Positions 19,331 to 30,990 of a stretch of DNA of 64,000 bases are shown in pieces. Source of the stretch: Fragum whitleyi (Eukaryota > Mollusca > Bivalvia > Cardiida > Cardiidae); the NCBI GenBank assembly GCA_948146395.1, contig OX411543.1, positions 63,624,534 through 63,688,533 on the forward strand, read 5' to 3'. The notes beneath the pieces were generated by a model. That model saw only the letters and a list, made by a program, of their open reading frames with translations. It made no database searches and was not told the DNA's origin. The position numbers and the translations under genes were made by a program. Positions within the stretch are counted from its first letter, which is position 1, and every line of letters starts with the position of its first letter.

Positions 19331-20047
19331 CGGTTTGTAACATTGTTAAACTTACACTCATATCGACCAAAAACACTAAAAATCACTCGCTGAACGTTCC
19401 AATCATTTATTACAAACTTTTACTTCAACCACTCAAAACCGCTCCGAAATCGTTCAAAATGATCAACATTTCAATTCAATCGATCGTCAGCCCGATTAGC
19501 TCAGTTGGTAGAGCACCGGACTTCAAAACCATAGAAGTTCGACTGCGTGGGTCCGATTCCCAGGCTGGCACAGTAACAAACTAATTGTCTTTCGGATGAG
19601 ACGTTAAACCAAAGGCCCGCGAGATGGTGCCTTACAGCGAGCACGTGAGAGAACCATGGTCAATCTCAGCTGTAGTTTCGTCATGTATCCTTGCACTATC
19701 CCCCGTAACAACTAACCGTCTTGTGGGGGCGTCGCTTATGGATATGTGCTACGGTAGCGACGATAAATAAACGGAAATATACACACATTGAATCGATCAA
19801 ATAATAGCATGATGAGACTTTGTCTTGTGTTGATTATTAAGCTCTGATTTGACCGGTGAAACATAAAACCAGATAAATACGTATTTTTATTTAAAGGGAG
19901 ATAAATCCTCGCATTTCGTTAATTTAGACGAAATTATAACTATCCCTCCCTTGAAAATCGTTCAAAGCTCGCTCCACATACTCATTCTATTTCATGCCGA
20001 ATCATTTCGAAATCATTTAACCAGTCAATTCACGATGTTTCTACTTG
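19331..20047. mobile_element. Family A copy 6, split by a V-SINE-like element
   Basis: The left arm (TTTGTAACATTGTTAAACTT) and right arm (GTCAATTCACGATG) belong to one copy, with TA at both edges. The central hairpin lies at 19897-19954. A 305-bp SINE at 19486-19790 interrupts the left arm. Confidence 0.75.
19486..19790 (+). repeat. tRNA-derived SINE, second family
   Basis: It starts with a tRNA-like head: A box TTAGCTCAGTTGGTAGAGC and B box GGTCCGATTCCC. The body contains TTTCGGATGAGACGTTAAAC and GTGAGAGAACCATGG, which resembles the conserved core of V-SINE-type elements known in molluscs and fish (from memory). The direct repeat AATCGATC at 19478-19485 and 19791-19798 is its target-site duplication. 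It is unlike the S family. Confidence 0.8.
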
Positions 20048-21464
20048 TATGATTTACTGAAAAATCGGCAATGAAACCAATTTTGATAACGAAACTATTT
20101 TTAAGTTTTCGCACAAAGTAATCCCAGGATAGATATGTCTAAATATGGAGAAACCTTAACATTTGTTTCAAAATATTAAGATATAAGAAAAAGACGGAAT
20201 ATTTTTTTAATCCATGAAGAAATGAAACGAAATCCTAATCACAATTGCGTATGAATCCGCATTTCGAATTCATAAAATGTGATGAGGTCTTTTTTTTCGT
20301 TACATCATGAATAAGAAAAAATCTCTCTTCATCTCTTAATAAATGTCGTTGCCGGACGGTTTTGTGATTATAAATGTAAGGTCAAAAATGATAAAAACAT
20401 TTCAGAACTCATATTCATTAATATGTTAATTATTATGTCTTATTATTTCACATACATTGTTGTTTCATTGAAAAAAGAGAGATTGTATAACATTCCTTCC
20501 ATACAGTATTTACTTTCATTTGTGATAAACTTTGTGTGTTTTCATATCATTGTATTTTTAATATTTTGTGTAAAAAGAACATGAAAGGAAAAATCTTTTC
20601 AACACATTCTTTAAACTGATCCATTTTGACCCACCGAAGCGAAAAAAGCTTTCGAAAACAGTGTCAGAAGAGGAAAATGTGGTAAGGAGTGATTTCGTCT
20701 TTTCACATGTTTTTCTATTAAATTTTGGTACATGTTTTTCCTCTTCAATACGTTGCCAGCTATATGTTCTCTCTTATTCTGCGTTATTAATGAACTGGCA
20801 GGATCCGAAAGGATCCACGTGCTTAGAGGAGGTGAACACGTTTCGTCGTTTGGTTACCAAAGCCTCGTGACTTCAGCTTAGACAAACTGAAGTTACGAGG
20901 GTTTGGTTTGTAGCCTACGATTTCAGGCCTCAGGTTATTTATACCGACTCTCTGTAGAATTAAGTAAATCTAAATATAACCTGATTTACCTTAACCTTAA
21001 GTGCAACGACCCATTATTTAGGCTCTGCCCTGCCAGTTCATTTATCGTGGATAATAACAGTGTCTGGGATTTTTTTTGACTTACACAAGTCTAAAATCGT
21101 ACCCTACTTATGTGGTTTACATTTGTCGATTTTATAGGTCTTCGGAAACAAGTTATGTTCGTCCAAACTTGTTTTATCTAGTTTAATTCTTCTTCCTGGA
21201 AACTTTGCAACGGCGAAGGTCGAAAATGTAAAAGAACCAAATTCGATTGCCGATTCAGGGAATCGTACTTCGGTCTTCTTGATCAAGAGACCACAAACTG
21301 CACATTTCAACCACGGAAACCAAATAAAACTCAATTTCTGGAGCTCTTTAAAATATCTCCCTTCCACTTTATGTAACTGAATAATATTGAAACACTTTGT
21401 TCTATTCGGCAAAAGGAATTTTCCAAAAACAGTGGTTTTCAATTTTATCCTTTCGTCGAACATA
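20048..21464. other. Intergenic, few features
   Basis: No supported gene. At 20866-20913 an imperfect hairpin pairs CTCGTGACTTCAG with CTGAAGTTACGAG. A 145-codon minus-strand frame at 21104-21541 ends inside element E and has no recognisable domain. Confidence 0.5.
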
Positions 21465-22156
21465 CGTAATCCGTCACGCGAAAAGGCACCATCTGGATAG
21501 TACGTAAATTGTGGACACTTGTCAGACTGCCCGGATTGCACAGACTTTTTAAGGTCGAACCTTCTCGCGCTTTACTAATCTTCTCAATCTAGAATGATTC
21601 ATTCTACCTTTATTTTGAAAATGCTATCTCTGGTTAGTCTGTACTACAGTTAACAACATCGTGAAATTGACAAGTTGATGATTCTGGATTGATTTTGGAA
21701 TTAAATTGAATGAGTGTTAAGAGCGACTTTTGAATGAATTTAATGGGAGGTAATCAAATATCGCTAATTTTATCCAGGGTGAACAAAATTAGCGATATGT
21801 ATTACTTCCCTTTAATAAAATAAGCATTAAAGTTCTATAAATAGCCTCCTTTTTCTTCAAGAATCAACCAGACACTTAAAATTTCAGTAATGTCAGTGAA
21901 ATTGCGATTGATTCTTTCTTTAATCACTTGGAAGGTGGTTGTTAATCTTATATCTTTTATTAAATTTGAACGTTTTTGAATGGTTGGATTGAATGATTGG
22001 ATTGAATGAATGGATCGCTGAGTGAGTGATTTGGAATGGTCTTGATTGAGATGAATGTTGATTTACGATGTAACTAACTGTAGAACTAATCTCTTTTCCA
22101 CAAAGATTTATTTAACGGGGTTCCGAGGTTGTCTCTTTTTGCGTGACGGATCACGA
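21465..22156. mobile_element. Element E copy 3, split by family A copy 7
   Basis: The left half runs from CCGTCACGCGAAAAGG to about 21656. The right half resumes at 22083 and ends TTTTTGCGTGACGGATCAC. A complete family A copy with TA flanks lies between, so A copy 7 inserted into E. Confidence 0.8.
21657..22080. mobile_element. Family A copy 7, inside element E
   Basis: A full copy with TA on both sides, from CAGTTAACAACATCGTGAAA to TAACTAACTG. The strong centre hairpin has ATTTTATCCAGGGTGAACAAAAT at its tip region (21766-21788). Confidence 0.9.
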
Positions 22157-22849
22157 TAATACACTGCAACCACTTTCAATGTCATCTTCGGACTATTCTA
22201 GTTTGATTTTAGCTCAAGCTGAACCCGGAATACGCCTGCTTTAGATTTACAGGCTTTTTATTAGTCTATAACACAAGACTTTCCTTTAATTTAGGTCAGA
22301 AAAGTTTATAATGATATTTTAAAAAAAGTACTGACTCACAATTAGTACATCGAGTACCTTTGGCAGTTTGATTAAATTGCAGTTATACCGAGTTTTTATT
22401 CAGTACGAAAAGGGTAAATTTCCAAAACACAGGAAATGCTTCTTCATTTTTGCTGTTATGTTCTCCAAACATAGGGGAGATAACTGTGTACGAGTTGATA
22501 TTTTAACTGGGTCAGTGATCTCTCTTAGGTTTCAAGATACACAAGTTAATTTTGTCTATACCCTTCAAGACAAAATTGACCTTTGATCACTCACCCAAAT
22601 TATTGCGTCTCTTCAAGAGAATTACAAAATGCCAGAGTATAGAAGTGGAAATTAGTTATAAACAAAAATAGTAGTGAATAGGAAAAATAAGCTTTATGAA
22701 ATATATTCCCTTGTTAAATCGTTAACGTCTATAATTTAGAAATGAACGACCAGGAGTCAAATTATATCTAAAATAAATTAATTATTTATTAATAAATAAA
22801 GAAACCAAAGCAGCTTATTGATTACTGGGAATAATTAATTGGTTCAACG
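22157..22849. other. Intergenic, no recognised feature
   Basis: AT-rich; open frames here are short and without motifs. Confidence 0.5.
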
Positions 22850-23275
22850 TGTATTCTTTAATGCTTTTCGGTGGTTTATCGAGAAATAATGGTAGATTAT
22901 CACTTGATAAACTCACCGCAAAAGCAGTGAAATTATCAAAGACTTATACCCTGCTTTTGTGCATTTCATCCTATCTGACGTCATCTATGCAGGGCGAAAT
23001 AAGTGACGTCACATTGAACGTTGCATAGCAATCACGCGCAAAATGACGCGCTTTACGAAAATATGTCCTAGAAATTTCACATTTTGTCTCATTTTTGCAT
23101 TAAGGAAATAGAATAATCGTTTGTTTTTCGAGTAAGATCGATTAATATTTCATTTCGTGAAAAACAAAAGCTATATTTTCACTCGTGGCTCTGCCACTCG
23201 TGAAAATATAGCTTTTGATGTTCACTCTATGAAATATAAATCGATCTTACACTTAAACAAACGATTATCCTCTAT
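22850..23275 (+). mobile_element. Element H copy 2
   Basis: The best-preserved copy. The left ~250 bp carry TTTATCGAGAAATAATGG, TGACGTCATC, AGTGACGTCAC and GCGCAAAATGACGCGC. The right ~170 bp form a palindrome, AATCGTTTGTTTTTCGAG... against ...AAACAAACGATTATCCTCT, with a GTGGCTCTGCCAC tip. It provides the reference for copies 1, 3, 4 and 5. Confidence 0.8.
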
Positions 23276-23455
23276 ATATTTGGAGAAGGCTTATAAGAAT
23301 TCCCCAGGTGCAAACATTCTCTTCGCTAATGAAACATTTCTTCGACTGTTGCACTTAAGACTAAGTCGACTTTTGAATAGTTCTATTAAATTTTGTCTGA
23401 TTGCATGGAGTTTAACGCAACTTTCAACACTATAGCGGCGGCTACTGCATATATA

Positions 23456-23865
23456 CAGTTAACAACATCGTGAAATTGACAAGGTTAGTGATTCTGGAAT
23501 TATTTTGGAATGAAATTGAATGAGTGTGTGGAGCGAGTTTTGAGTGAATTTAATGGGATGTAATCAATATCGCCAATTTTGTTCAGGATGTACAAAATTA
23601 GCGATAATTATTACCTCCCTTTAATAAAATATGCATAAAAGTTCTACATATAGCTCCCTGTTTCTTCAAGAACTAACTAGACACTTAAAATTTCAATTAT
23701 GTCAGTGAAATTGCGATTTGATTCTTTCTATATCTTTAAGTAATTTTGAACGTTTTTGAATGGTTGGAAAGAGTGATTGGATTTAATGAATGAATGGAGC
23801 GATGAGTGAGCGATTTTGAATGGTTTTGATTGATATGAATGTGAATTTTACGATGTAACTAACTG
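23456..23865. mobile_element. Family A copy 8
   Basis: A full ~410-bp copy, TA-flanked, from CAGTTAACAACATCGTGAAA to TAACTAACTG. It is the first copy of a local tandem arrangement with copy 9. Confidence 0.9.
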
Positions 23866-24043
23866 TATCAAAAACACCACGTTAAAACTTTTTTCTCGTG
23901 CTCTTAAAAATAAAACACGCATTCAAACTAAGGCATCAGTTTGATAACCCAGACATCATCTCATTTGCAAACAACGTCATCATTCTCTCATGTTAGGAAC
24001 CATTAAATAACCCAAATAAGGACAGACCTCTTATAGTCTATTA
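23866..24043. repeat. Flank of A8, duplicated after A9
   Basis: Starting TATCAAAAACACCACG and ending CTCTTATAGTCTATTA, it recurs at 24515-24659 with an internal deletion of about 30 bases. Together with copies A8 and A9 it forms a two-unit segmental repeat. Confidence 0.85.
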
Positions 24044-24514
24044 TAGTTAACAACATCGTGAAATTGACAAGTAGAATTGTTTGGGAATAATTTAGTTATG
24101 AAATTGAATGAGTGTGTGGAGCGAGTTTTGATTGAATTTAATAGGAGGTAATCCTAAATCGTAAATTTTGTTCAGGATGAACAAAATTAGCGAAATCGAT
24201 TACCTCCCTTTAATAAAAATGCAGTAAAAGTTATATAAATAGCTTCTTCCTATTTCTTCGAAAGCCTATGAGACGTTAACAACTTGAATTATGTCAGTGA
24301 AATCGTGATTTTTCTCTATCAAAATTTATTTTGAATGACGTTGTTGTTTCTATATTTTTCAATGGGTTTGATCGTTTTATAATGGTTTGAGTGAGTGATT
24401 GGAATGAATGAATGAATGAATGAATGAATGAATGAATGAATGAATGGAGTGCTGAGTTAGCAATTTGAATGTTTTTGATAGAGATAAATGTGAATTTTAC
24501 GATGTAACTAACTG
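24044..24514. mobile_element. Family A copy 9
   Basis: A full-length copy, longer than copy 8 because ATGA is expanded to a microsatellite at about 24405-24445. The core hairpin is well kept (AATTTTGTTCAGGATGAAC to the AAAATTAGCG side). Confidence 0.88.
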
Positions 24515-24659
24515 TATCAAAAACACCACGTTAAAACTTTTTTCTCGTGCTCTTAAAAATAAAACACGCATCGTCTCATTTGCAAACAACGTCATCATTC
24601 TCTCATGTTAGGAACCATTAAATAACCCAAATAAAGACAGACCTCTTATAGTCTATTAC
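24515..24659. repeat. Second copy of the A8 flank
   Basis: See 23866-24043. It differs by one deletion and few substitutions and ends at CTATTACCCCGG, where the duplication stops. Confidence 0.85.
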
Positions 24660-25255
24660 CCCGGGGACAAATATGTCCTGTTTTTCAACTGTTAGATTTG
24701 TTTTCTCTTGGGACCAATCCTAACACGGTATAAAATCTATTGTCGGGTTCTAAATTAATACGATATTATCATTCAAACATAAAATTCTTTTTTTTTTATT
24801 TGCTTTATCGCCGTTAAGTTTTCCTACGAGAAAATCCATTGCTTCTATGAATATAAGAAGTAACAATAGATAAAAATATAGCAGATATTTCTAGAGGAAA
24901 AAAACAACAACACAAAAATCAAAATCAGGTTTGCGTGCACTTTAAGTTTATTTGGGCTGTACTGAAACTTTTTTATGGATTTCACGTTTCTCATTTACTT
25001 AATAATTTCTTCCATTTTTTTTGTCATTACTGATTTAATTGAAAAAGAGTGTAAATATTGACACTTTACCATGAATGATCAGTTAACAACCCAAATGACG
25101 TAAAGCGAGATGAAGTTGTTTTAAATTTTAGTAACCAACCCGACAAAAACCTTGGTACATATAACATCGTTATTGTTGCTATACGTAACCTGTTGAACTT
25201 CAGGCACCTTTAACCAAAGCATAATTCAGGTAATAATTGACTTCTTTCTGTCATA
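24660..25255. other. Intergenic, no recognised feature
   Basis: No coding frame or repeat match seen. Confidence 0.5.
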
Positions 25256-25516
25256 TGTGACCAATCACGCAAAAAGGGACCATATGGGAAGTGCGTAAAG
25301 TGTCGACCATTGTCAGACTGCGCGGATTGCGCAGACTGACTAGGGTCGAAACTTTTCACACTTTGCTAATTTTCAGAATCTAGAATGATTAACATACCTT
25401 CCTGTAAAGAATTTTCGAAACGCCACCTCTAGTTAATGAATGCTGGGCCAAATCTCTTTTTCAAATTTTTATTTTAAAAAGTTTCCAGGTGGTCCCTTTT
25501 TGCGTGACGGGTCACA
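25256..25516. mobile_element. Element E copy 4
   Basis: TGTGACCAATCACGCAAAAA to TTTTTGCGTGACGGGTCACA. The inner palindrome GTCAGACTGCGCGGATTGCG with CAGACTGAC is clear at 25313-25342. Confidence 0.85.
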
Positions 25517-26564
25517 TATTCAAAGCGACGGCAATTAAGTAAAAAATTGTTAAAAGTGGCGTGAATCACAAAATCCCCGTTTTTGATACATTTATAAAAT
25601 TCTAAGAAACAAAGATAATTATTGTTTGTTCTCCCATTTCTCTACGTTTAGTAAGTCACCTCCTTCTTTTTACGTATTAATCAAGGTATCGAATTGAAAT
25701 GCTACCCTTTGTTTAAATTTTAAAAAAAGTGTGAAAATTCAGAAAATGAAACTTGGCATTTTTGAATCCCCGAAAGAGCAAATTGAAATTTAATATTACA
25801 CGATATAACATTTGATTTTCTTGTAAAATTCGATGTTAAACATTCATTGTGCATGATTTTCAAATACGTTGGGAATTGATACAAGAAATATAAAATAAGG
25901 CATCTGTTTATAGCTAATTTATATGAATATTCCATATTTAAAAAGAAATACAATCATATTGTCTTTTTTTTAATTGATATTTTAACAACATCAACAACAA
26001 CAACAAAACAATACGCAGTGTTTGGTTTCGATTTTTTATTCAATTCTAAGAGCGATATTCTATTCGCTATGGGGAAACAAAGACTTCAAACTAAGATTGG
26101 TGTCTATAGGCTCCTTTTAGCTAAAATACATGTATTATTTTAAAGAAAAATCTTCGTTTAAAACAATCACAAAAAAATAACATCACGGGACAGTATGGTC
26201 CAGGTTTACTAATAACATACGGATAGTATTCTTTGTAGACGAATACATATTTATGTAACGTTTATATAATTAAATCAATAAATAAACAATGAAATAATAG
26301 ATCTAATATTAAAAAAAAAAATAAAAAAAAAATCGGGAAATGCAAGCGAAACACCCCATTCGTTAAGGATGACAAAACGATGCAAACTGTTTGCCTATTA
26401 AGCAGCATTTGTGCGTCGAAATCGGGTATAAATTGCAAATATTTTGCACCGTTTTCTCTTGAAGTACACGGGGAAGACCTTTTTCTAAAGGAACGCACCA
26501 AAGACAAGACAAAGTTTGGGTAATTGAATTAAACATATGTACTATCATAACTTTTTTACATATA
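25517..26564. other. Intergenic, with one short shared repeat
   Basis: GACAAAACGATG(C/T)AAACT then GTTTGCC at about 26370-26394 recurs at 59434-59458, so both may be remnants of one older repeat. Otherwise nothing is recognised. Confidence 0.45.
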
Positions 26565-26938
26565 CGGTTAGAAATTGGCAAGTTGGATGATTTTGGATTT
26601 ACAATTGCATTTTGGAATGATATTGAATGATTGTGTGGAGCGCGTTTTGAATGAAAATGAAGGCATCTTACACTTTATAGCACCATTTTTTCCGATATGG
26701 ACGAAATGCGTGATATTGAAATACCCTCTTTTCAAAAACAAAAATAAGGATTTTTTTCGATTTTGAGGTGAGTGAAGTTGTGAATGATTGTGGAATATTC
26801 TGGTGCTTTCTCGAATGATTTTGGGGCGTTTCTGAATGGTTTGAGTGGGTGCTTAGGGATAAATGAATGGAGCGTTGAATGATCATTTTAGAATGGTTTC
26901 GAATGGAATAAGTGTCAATTTCAGGACATTTCTAACTG
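26565..26938. mobile_element. Family A copy 10, divergent
   Basis: TA-flanked, but the arms are much eroded (GGTTAGAAATTGGCAAGTTG at the left, ATTTCTAACTG at the right) and the core hairpin is only partly retained. It is an older copy. Confidence 0.7.
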
Positions 26939-27286
26939 TACATGTGCTTTTCTTCAACGCTTTTAACAATTTTTTTCTCGTGCATCAAACATTTGTGATT
27001 GTGTATTAATTCTGTCAAATTACGCCACAAGACAGCGTAACTTCGCCCCACGAAAAGATTCCCTCCTAGCCACAGTGTAAGTGCTAACCTTGAGTTGTAA
27101 TGGATCCATTTCCGAACCAAGTCCGGTCTCGCTGGACGACAATTAATTTTCTCTACGTGAACTTGCTAAACACGAACCATAATTACTCAATAACGAATGG
27201 CTATTGTGGTATTGACCTTTGGAGAGCTAAAATAGTTACCATCGTATTTTCTTCTGTATTTGTGTGATCCGATCTGCTGTTATATA

Positions 27287-27688
27287 CAGTTAAAACATCG
27301 TAAAATTGGCAATCATTCCGATTAAAATCATTCGTAATCATTCACTCAACGCTCCATTCATTCATTCCAAACACTCTCTCAAATCGATCAAATCGTTAGA
27401 AAACATTTCAAAATTGTTCAAATCGATCAGATTATTCTACGATTTTATCGGCTGTTGTTGATTTTTTATTGTCTGATTGGTTCACGAAGACACATAAACA
27501 GCAAAATACGTATATTTTATCAAAGGGAGGTAATAAATATCGCTATTTTGTTCATTTTGAACAAAATTAGCGAATTTGGATTACCTCCCTTTTCTTTCAC
27601 TCAAAAATCGCTCCACACACTCATTCAATTTCATTCCAAAATCATTCCAGAATAAACTATCTTATCAATTACACGCTGTTCTTAACTG
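27287..27688. mobile_element. Family A copy 11
   Basis: A full copy with TA flanks. The left-arm end is CAGTTAAAACATCGTAAAAT and the core hairpin GGGAGGTAATAAATATCGC lies at about 27524-27592. Confidence 0.88.
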
Positions 27689-27835
27689 TATCAAACGTCA
27701 TAAGACTGAGTGAGCTGTGTACATATATAGATATCGCTAGAGCTGTACCTACGTGCATCATCTTGGTGTAGTTTTATTAGTTTTCTGTTCAAATTGGACC
27801 CTCCTTATATCTCAAGATAATATGTGCTTTGTCAA

Positions 27836-28060
27836 TCGGGAACCCTCGGCGATTCTACGGAAAAGACCGCGTGAATTATGCGGGTGAAGTAATGTAAACG
27901 TGTTTTATCGCCCGTGGGTTTATATGACGTCACAAATATTACTGGAGATGACGTTTAGAGAGAAAAAAAAACCAAAATCATCCAAAGATTTTAACTGGAC
28001 ATATTATAATTTTATTACAAAACGTTTTATCATCTATTAATCATATGCCCAAAAGCTCTC
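27836..28060. mobile_element. Element F copy 1
   Basis: Shares GGCGATTCTACGGAA, CCGTGGGTTTATATGACGTC, GATGACGTT and ATGCCCAAAAG with 41755-42000, and more weakly with 52275-52600. Ends are not clear. It is non-coding. Confidence 0.55.
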
Positions 28061-28800
28061 AATAGACGCAGTATGGCCTGGTATATTATAATATCAAAAT
28101 GAAGCTATTTATGAGCACAATCAGTTAAGCAACATAAGACTTTCATAGCTATGGCAGTATAGCCAAAACATTGCGGAAAAGGGTCATTTTGTACAGAACA
28201 AGCAACTGCATGACTGTTGGATAAAATTTGCTCATATTTTAACAAAATACTGTCTAAAGTACTACTCAGGTACACCTACAATCGTTGGTATAAAACTCAG
28301 GCCCAAAAAGTAGTTATGCAAGCATTTCATTTTGACCTATTTTATGCACACATTGGTCATATATGTCATTCTAATTTTGTAAGCGTGTAGATCTGTGTAA
28401 GGTATGGTCTGTTATCACAACATAAATGGGAATTAATAGTTTATACACCTGCAAGGTTGTTTAGCAATATGTCAATTTCTATTTTATAGAATGATAAATA
28501 TATAGTTATTTTTATAGATCATATAAATGACCAAGGGATGTTCCGAATGCTTGGAACGTATATCACGTTACAGTATGTTTGTGAAAACGACGTATTTTAA
28601 AATTTGTAAGGTGACATCAACTTACGAACGGCGTTATATGTTACGCGAAAAAATATTTTATGCAATGAAGCCTGCATTGACCTGATATAACCTGTCTGAT
28701 AACATTACATGATATCAGACAATCAATTTTTAAAATCAATTTACATACACTTCCATCTGAAATTCTTTGATTTTTAAAAGTTTATTACAATTAAACGCTA
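28061..28800. other. Intergenic, no recognised feature
   Basis: AT-rich, without matched repeats or coding frames. Confidence 0.5.
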
Positions 28801-28960
28801 AAAAATATAATACATACCTAGTGCATGGTATGAAAAAAATATCTAACTTGGTTGTGGGAATTGATAATTGTCTCGGCAGAGCCTCAACAATGATCAATTC
28901 TCCCAACCTCGTTTATTATTTTTTTTTTTTTCATACAAAACACTAAGTATGTAAATATAT
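28801..28960. mobile_element. Element B copy 4
   Basis: AATATAATACATACCTAGTG to CACTAAGTATGT, with CTCGGCAGAGCCTC at the centre. The right arm has an expanded T tract. Confidence 0.8.
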
Positions 28961-30214
28961 AAGGTCATGAAATACAACATGTACTATTGTTTATAGACGA
29001 CTCGTTAAATAAATGTGGTTTTTTATTCAATGTCCTCTATGTCTTACAACGCGTCTCCGACGGCAATGTACATACTAGTAATAAACCCCAGATTACATTG
29101 CGTTCTGCTTTCTTTTCCGTTGTCACATAGCGCAATATTACCTAAGACATACCTAGTTCATCTGTTGGTACTCAGGATCGAATATCAACTTTATGTGCTA
29201 TTGCCCTCACACTTATTCTCCTATCATGCTTGGCCTCACATCTGTTCTCCGGTCATATTTTTGTCTCTCATAGGCTCTTTTACTGAAAACATTGCAAAGG
29301 TCGGCCGGCCGTATCTAGGATCGGTCGCTTCTAAAATACAAATACCATCCTTCACTGTAGCTGGACAAAATGTATCAGATATTAAACAATCTTCATTGTT
29401 TCTGTTGACAATTTCGTCTACGCGACGCAAGTTTCATTACAATACTTAAAATTCAAATCTGTCAGTCTTGATTTCAACACAAAAGGAATCCGCATGAAAA
29501 TGGATACTGGAAAACACGAAAATATTCCATTTTCAGACAGAAGTGTTTCATGGGTTCGTGTGTCCAAATTCAATTGTACATAAAACTATTTTTCAATCTG
29601 CTTCTTTTTAAAATTCTTGCTTTTGTACTGAATATCCTTTAACATTTTTCAGTTACTGCAATAAACCTTAAACTTGTGTCATTTTTAAATCGGACTGCGA
29701 AGCAGTCGATTTATATATACCGTTATCCAGAAATCCAGTCTGTTTGACCCACTACATTTTTACCAATATCTTCTGAGCAATGTGTTCGAACCAAAGTATG
29801 TGTTTTCAAACACCGAAGAAACGGCCTTTTCAGTCACAAGCTACAAACTTTGCTTTTATCTTGTTTACTTTTCGACAAATACAGAAGAGGCTAATACAAA
29901 ATTTGATGTATTTTTCGCTTTTGGTAATTACCAGTTAGTATTTTCAGTGTTTATAACAAGATTTTCGGTTGAGTAAAGGAGTTGAAACGTACAATAGGTT
30001 AACTGTATAATAAATTTGTAGCACTTACAATATTACTGCTCTGATGTTTTCTCGAACGGTCATTTACCAGTTGTAGGGCTGACAACCAATCAAATTTTTT
30101 TTGATTATCACTCGGTCAAAACCCACGCGTAAATTTAGACCACGTGGTAGATGCAAATGGACATCGTCTGCTCTAAATATGTCAATTAAGTTGTTTGTAA
30201 TTGGTCAATAGTCG
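28961..30214. other. Intergenic, hairpin only
   Basis: A 144-codon plus-strand frame at 29015-29449 has no domain I recognise and unlikely composition. A 26-bp near-perfect palindrome, AAATCGGACTGC followed by GAAGCAGTCGATTT, is at about 29687-29712. Confidence 0.45.
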
Positions 30215-30990
30215 TCTGCACTCAAACAGGGAGCGTGGGAAGTTTACTTTTTGTTCGCATGGTGGAATGAGTACTGTTGACTATGTGTTAACAAATAGAA
30301 ATAATTTTGTTATTTTGTAATATTTGATTTCAATGAGCACTCTGATCACGCTCCAATCCTATTTTCAATAAATTCAAATTTGAGTATGAAGAAAGAATAT
30401 TCAACAACAAATAGACCGACAAAAACATACGATAAACTGAAATAGGATAGCAGTAAGAGCGATCTACATTTAGAACAACTCATGAATAATCATAGAGTGC
30501 TGCTAGATTTAATCGATAGGTCAGAAACCAAAGATATAAATAGCATAGTTGGCGATTTCACGTGTTTCTTGAGGGAAAATGCATTTATAGTATTTGAGAA
30601 AACCCAATGCTTGAAGTACAAACATGTTGGTAATCAAAATTGTAAATAGTTTAATGAAAAATGTTTGTTGCTAAACAGGCTTTTAAACTCTATAGAGAGA
30701 GGAAAAATATTAACAGACAAGCTTTTAGCTTGGTGCGTGCTCATTATAACAACGTAAAAAATCTGCTAAGAAATAATTTAGACTAGCAGAGGGCTATCGA
30801 ATCAGCAAACTTTCAAAATCGGTCCCACGAGGATGGATGAGCTGGCGATGTCCTCGAAAAGATGGAGTGTTAAGACAAAAAAAACTCACAAATTGGGCAA
30901 AGATTTTACCAACTTTTATTGTCCAAATTCGAGCCCTTTTGATTGGCAAACTATTGCACTATCCCAGCCTCTCAATGATGTCCGATTTAC
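30215..30990 (+). pseudogene. Decayed LINE ORF2 fragment
   Basis: Broken plus-strand frames still read STVDYVLTNRNNF, then FNEHSDHAPILFSIN (the SDH site of an AP-endonuclease), then AKQAFKLYRERKNINRQAFS with VRAHYNNVKNLLR (the basic linker before RT), and later DFTNFYCPNSSPF. Several stops and frame changes lie between. The parts follow the same order as ORF2 of the LINE at 8.5-12.4 kb, but this copy is much older and keeps the SDH triplet. No RT core remains. Confidence 0.7.

Noticed and set aside
19486..19570. A tRNA gene (A and B boxes present)
   Set aside because: Arms do not pair as a complete tRNA and the sequence continues into a SINE body with its own target duplication. The same applies to the heads at 42540, 52966 and 56898.
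21104..21541. 145-codon minus-strand frame as a gene
   Set aside because: Its start lies inside element E (21465 onward), and the rest shows no motif.
29015..29449. 144-codon plus-strand frame as a gene
   Set aside because: No domain, no splice context, composition like non-coding DNA, and no related sequence here.
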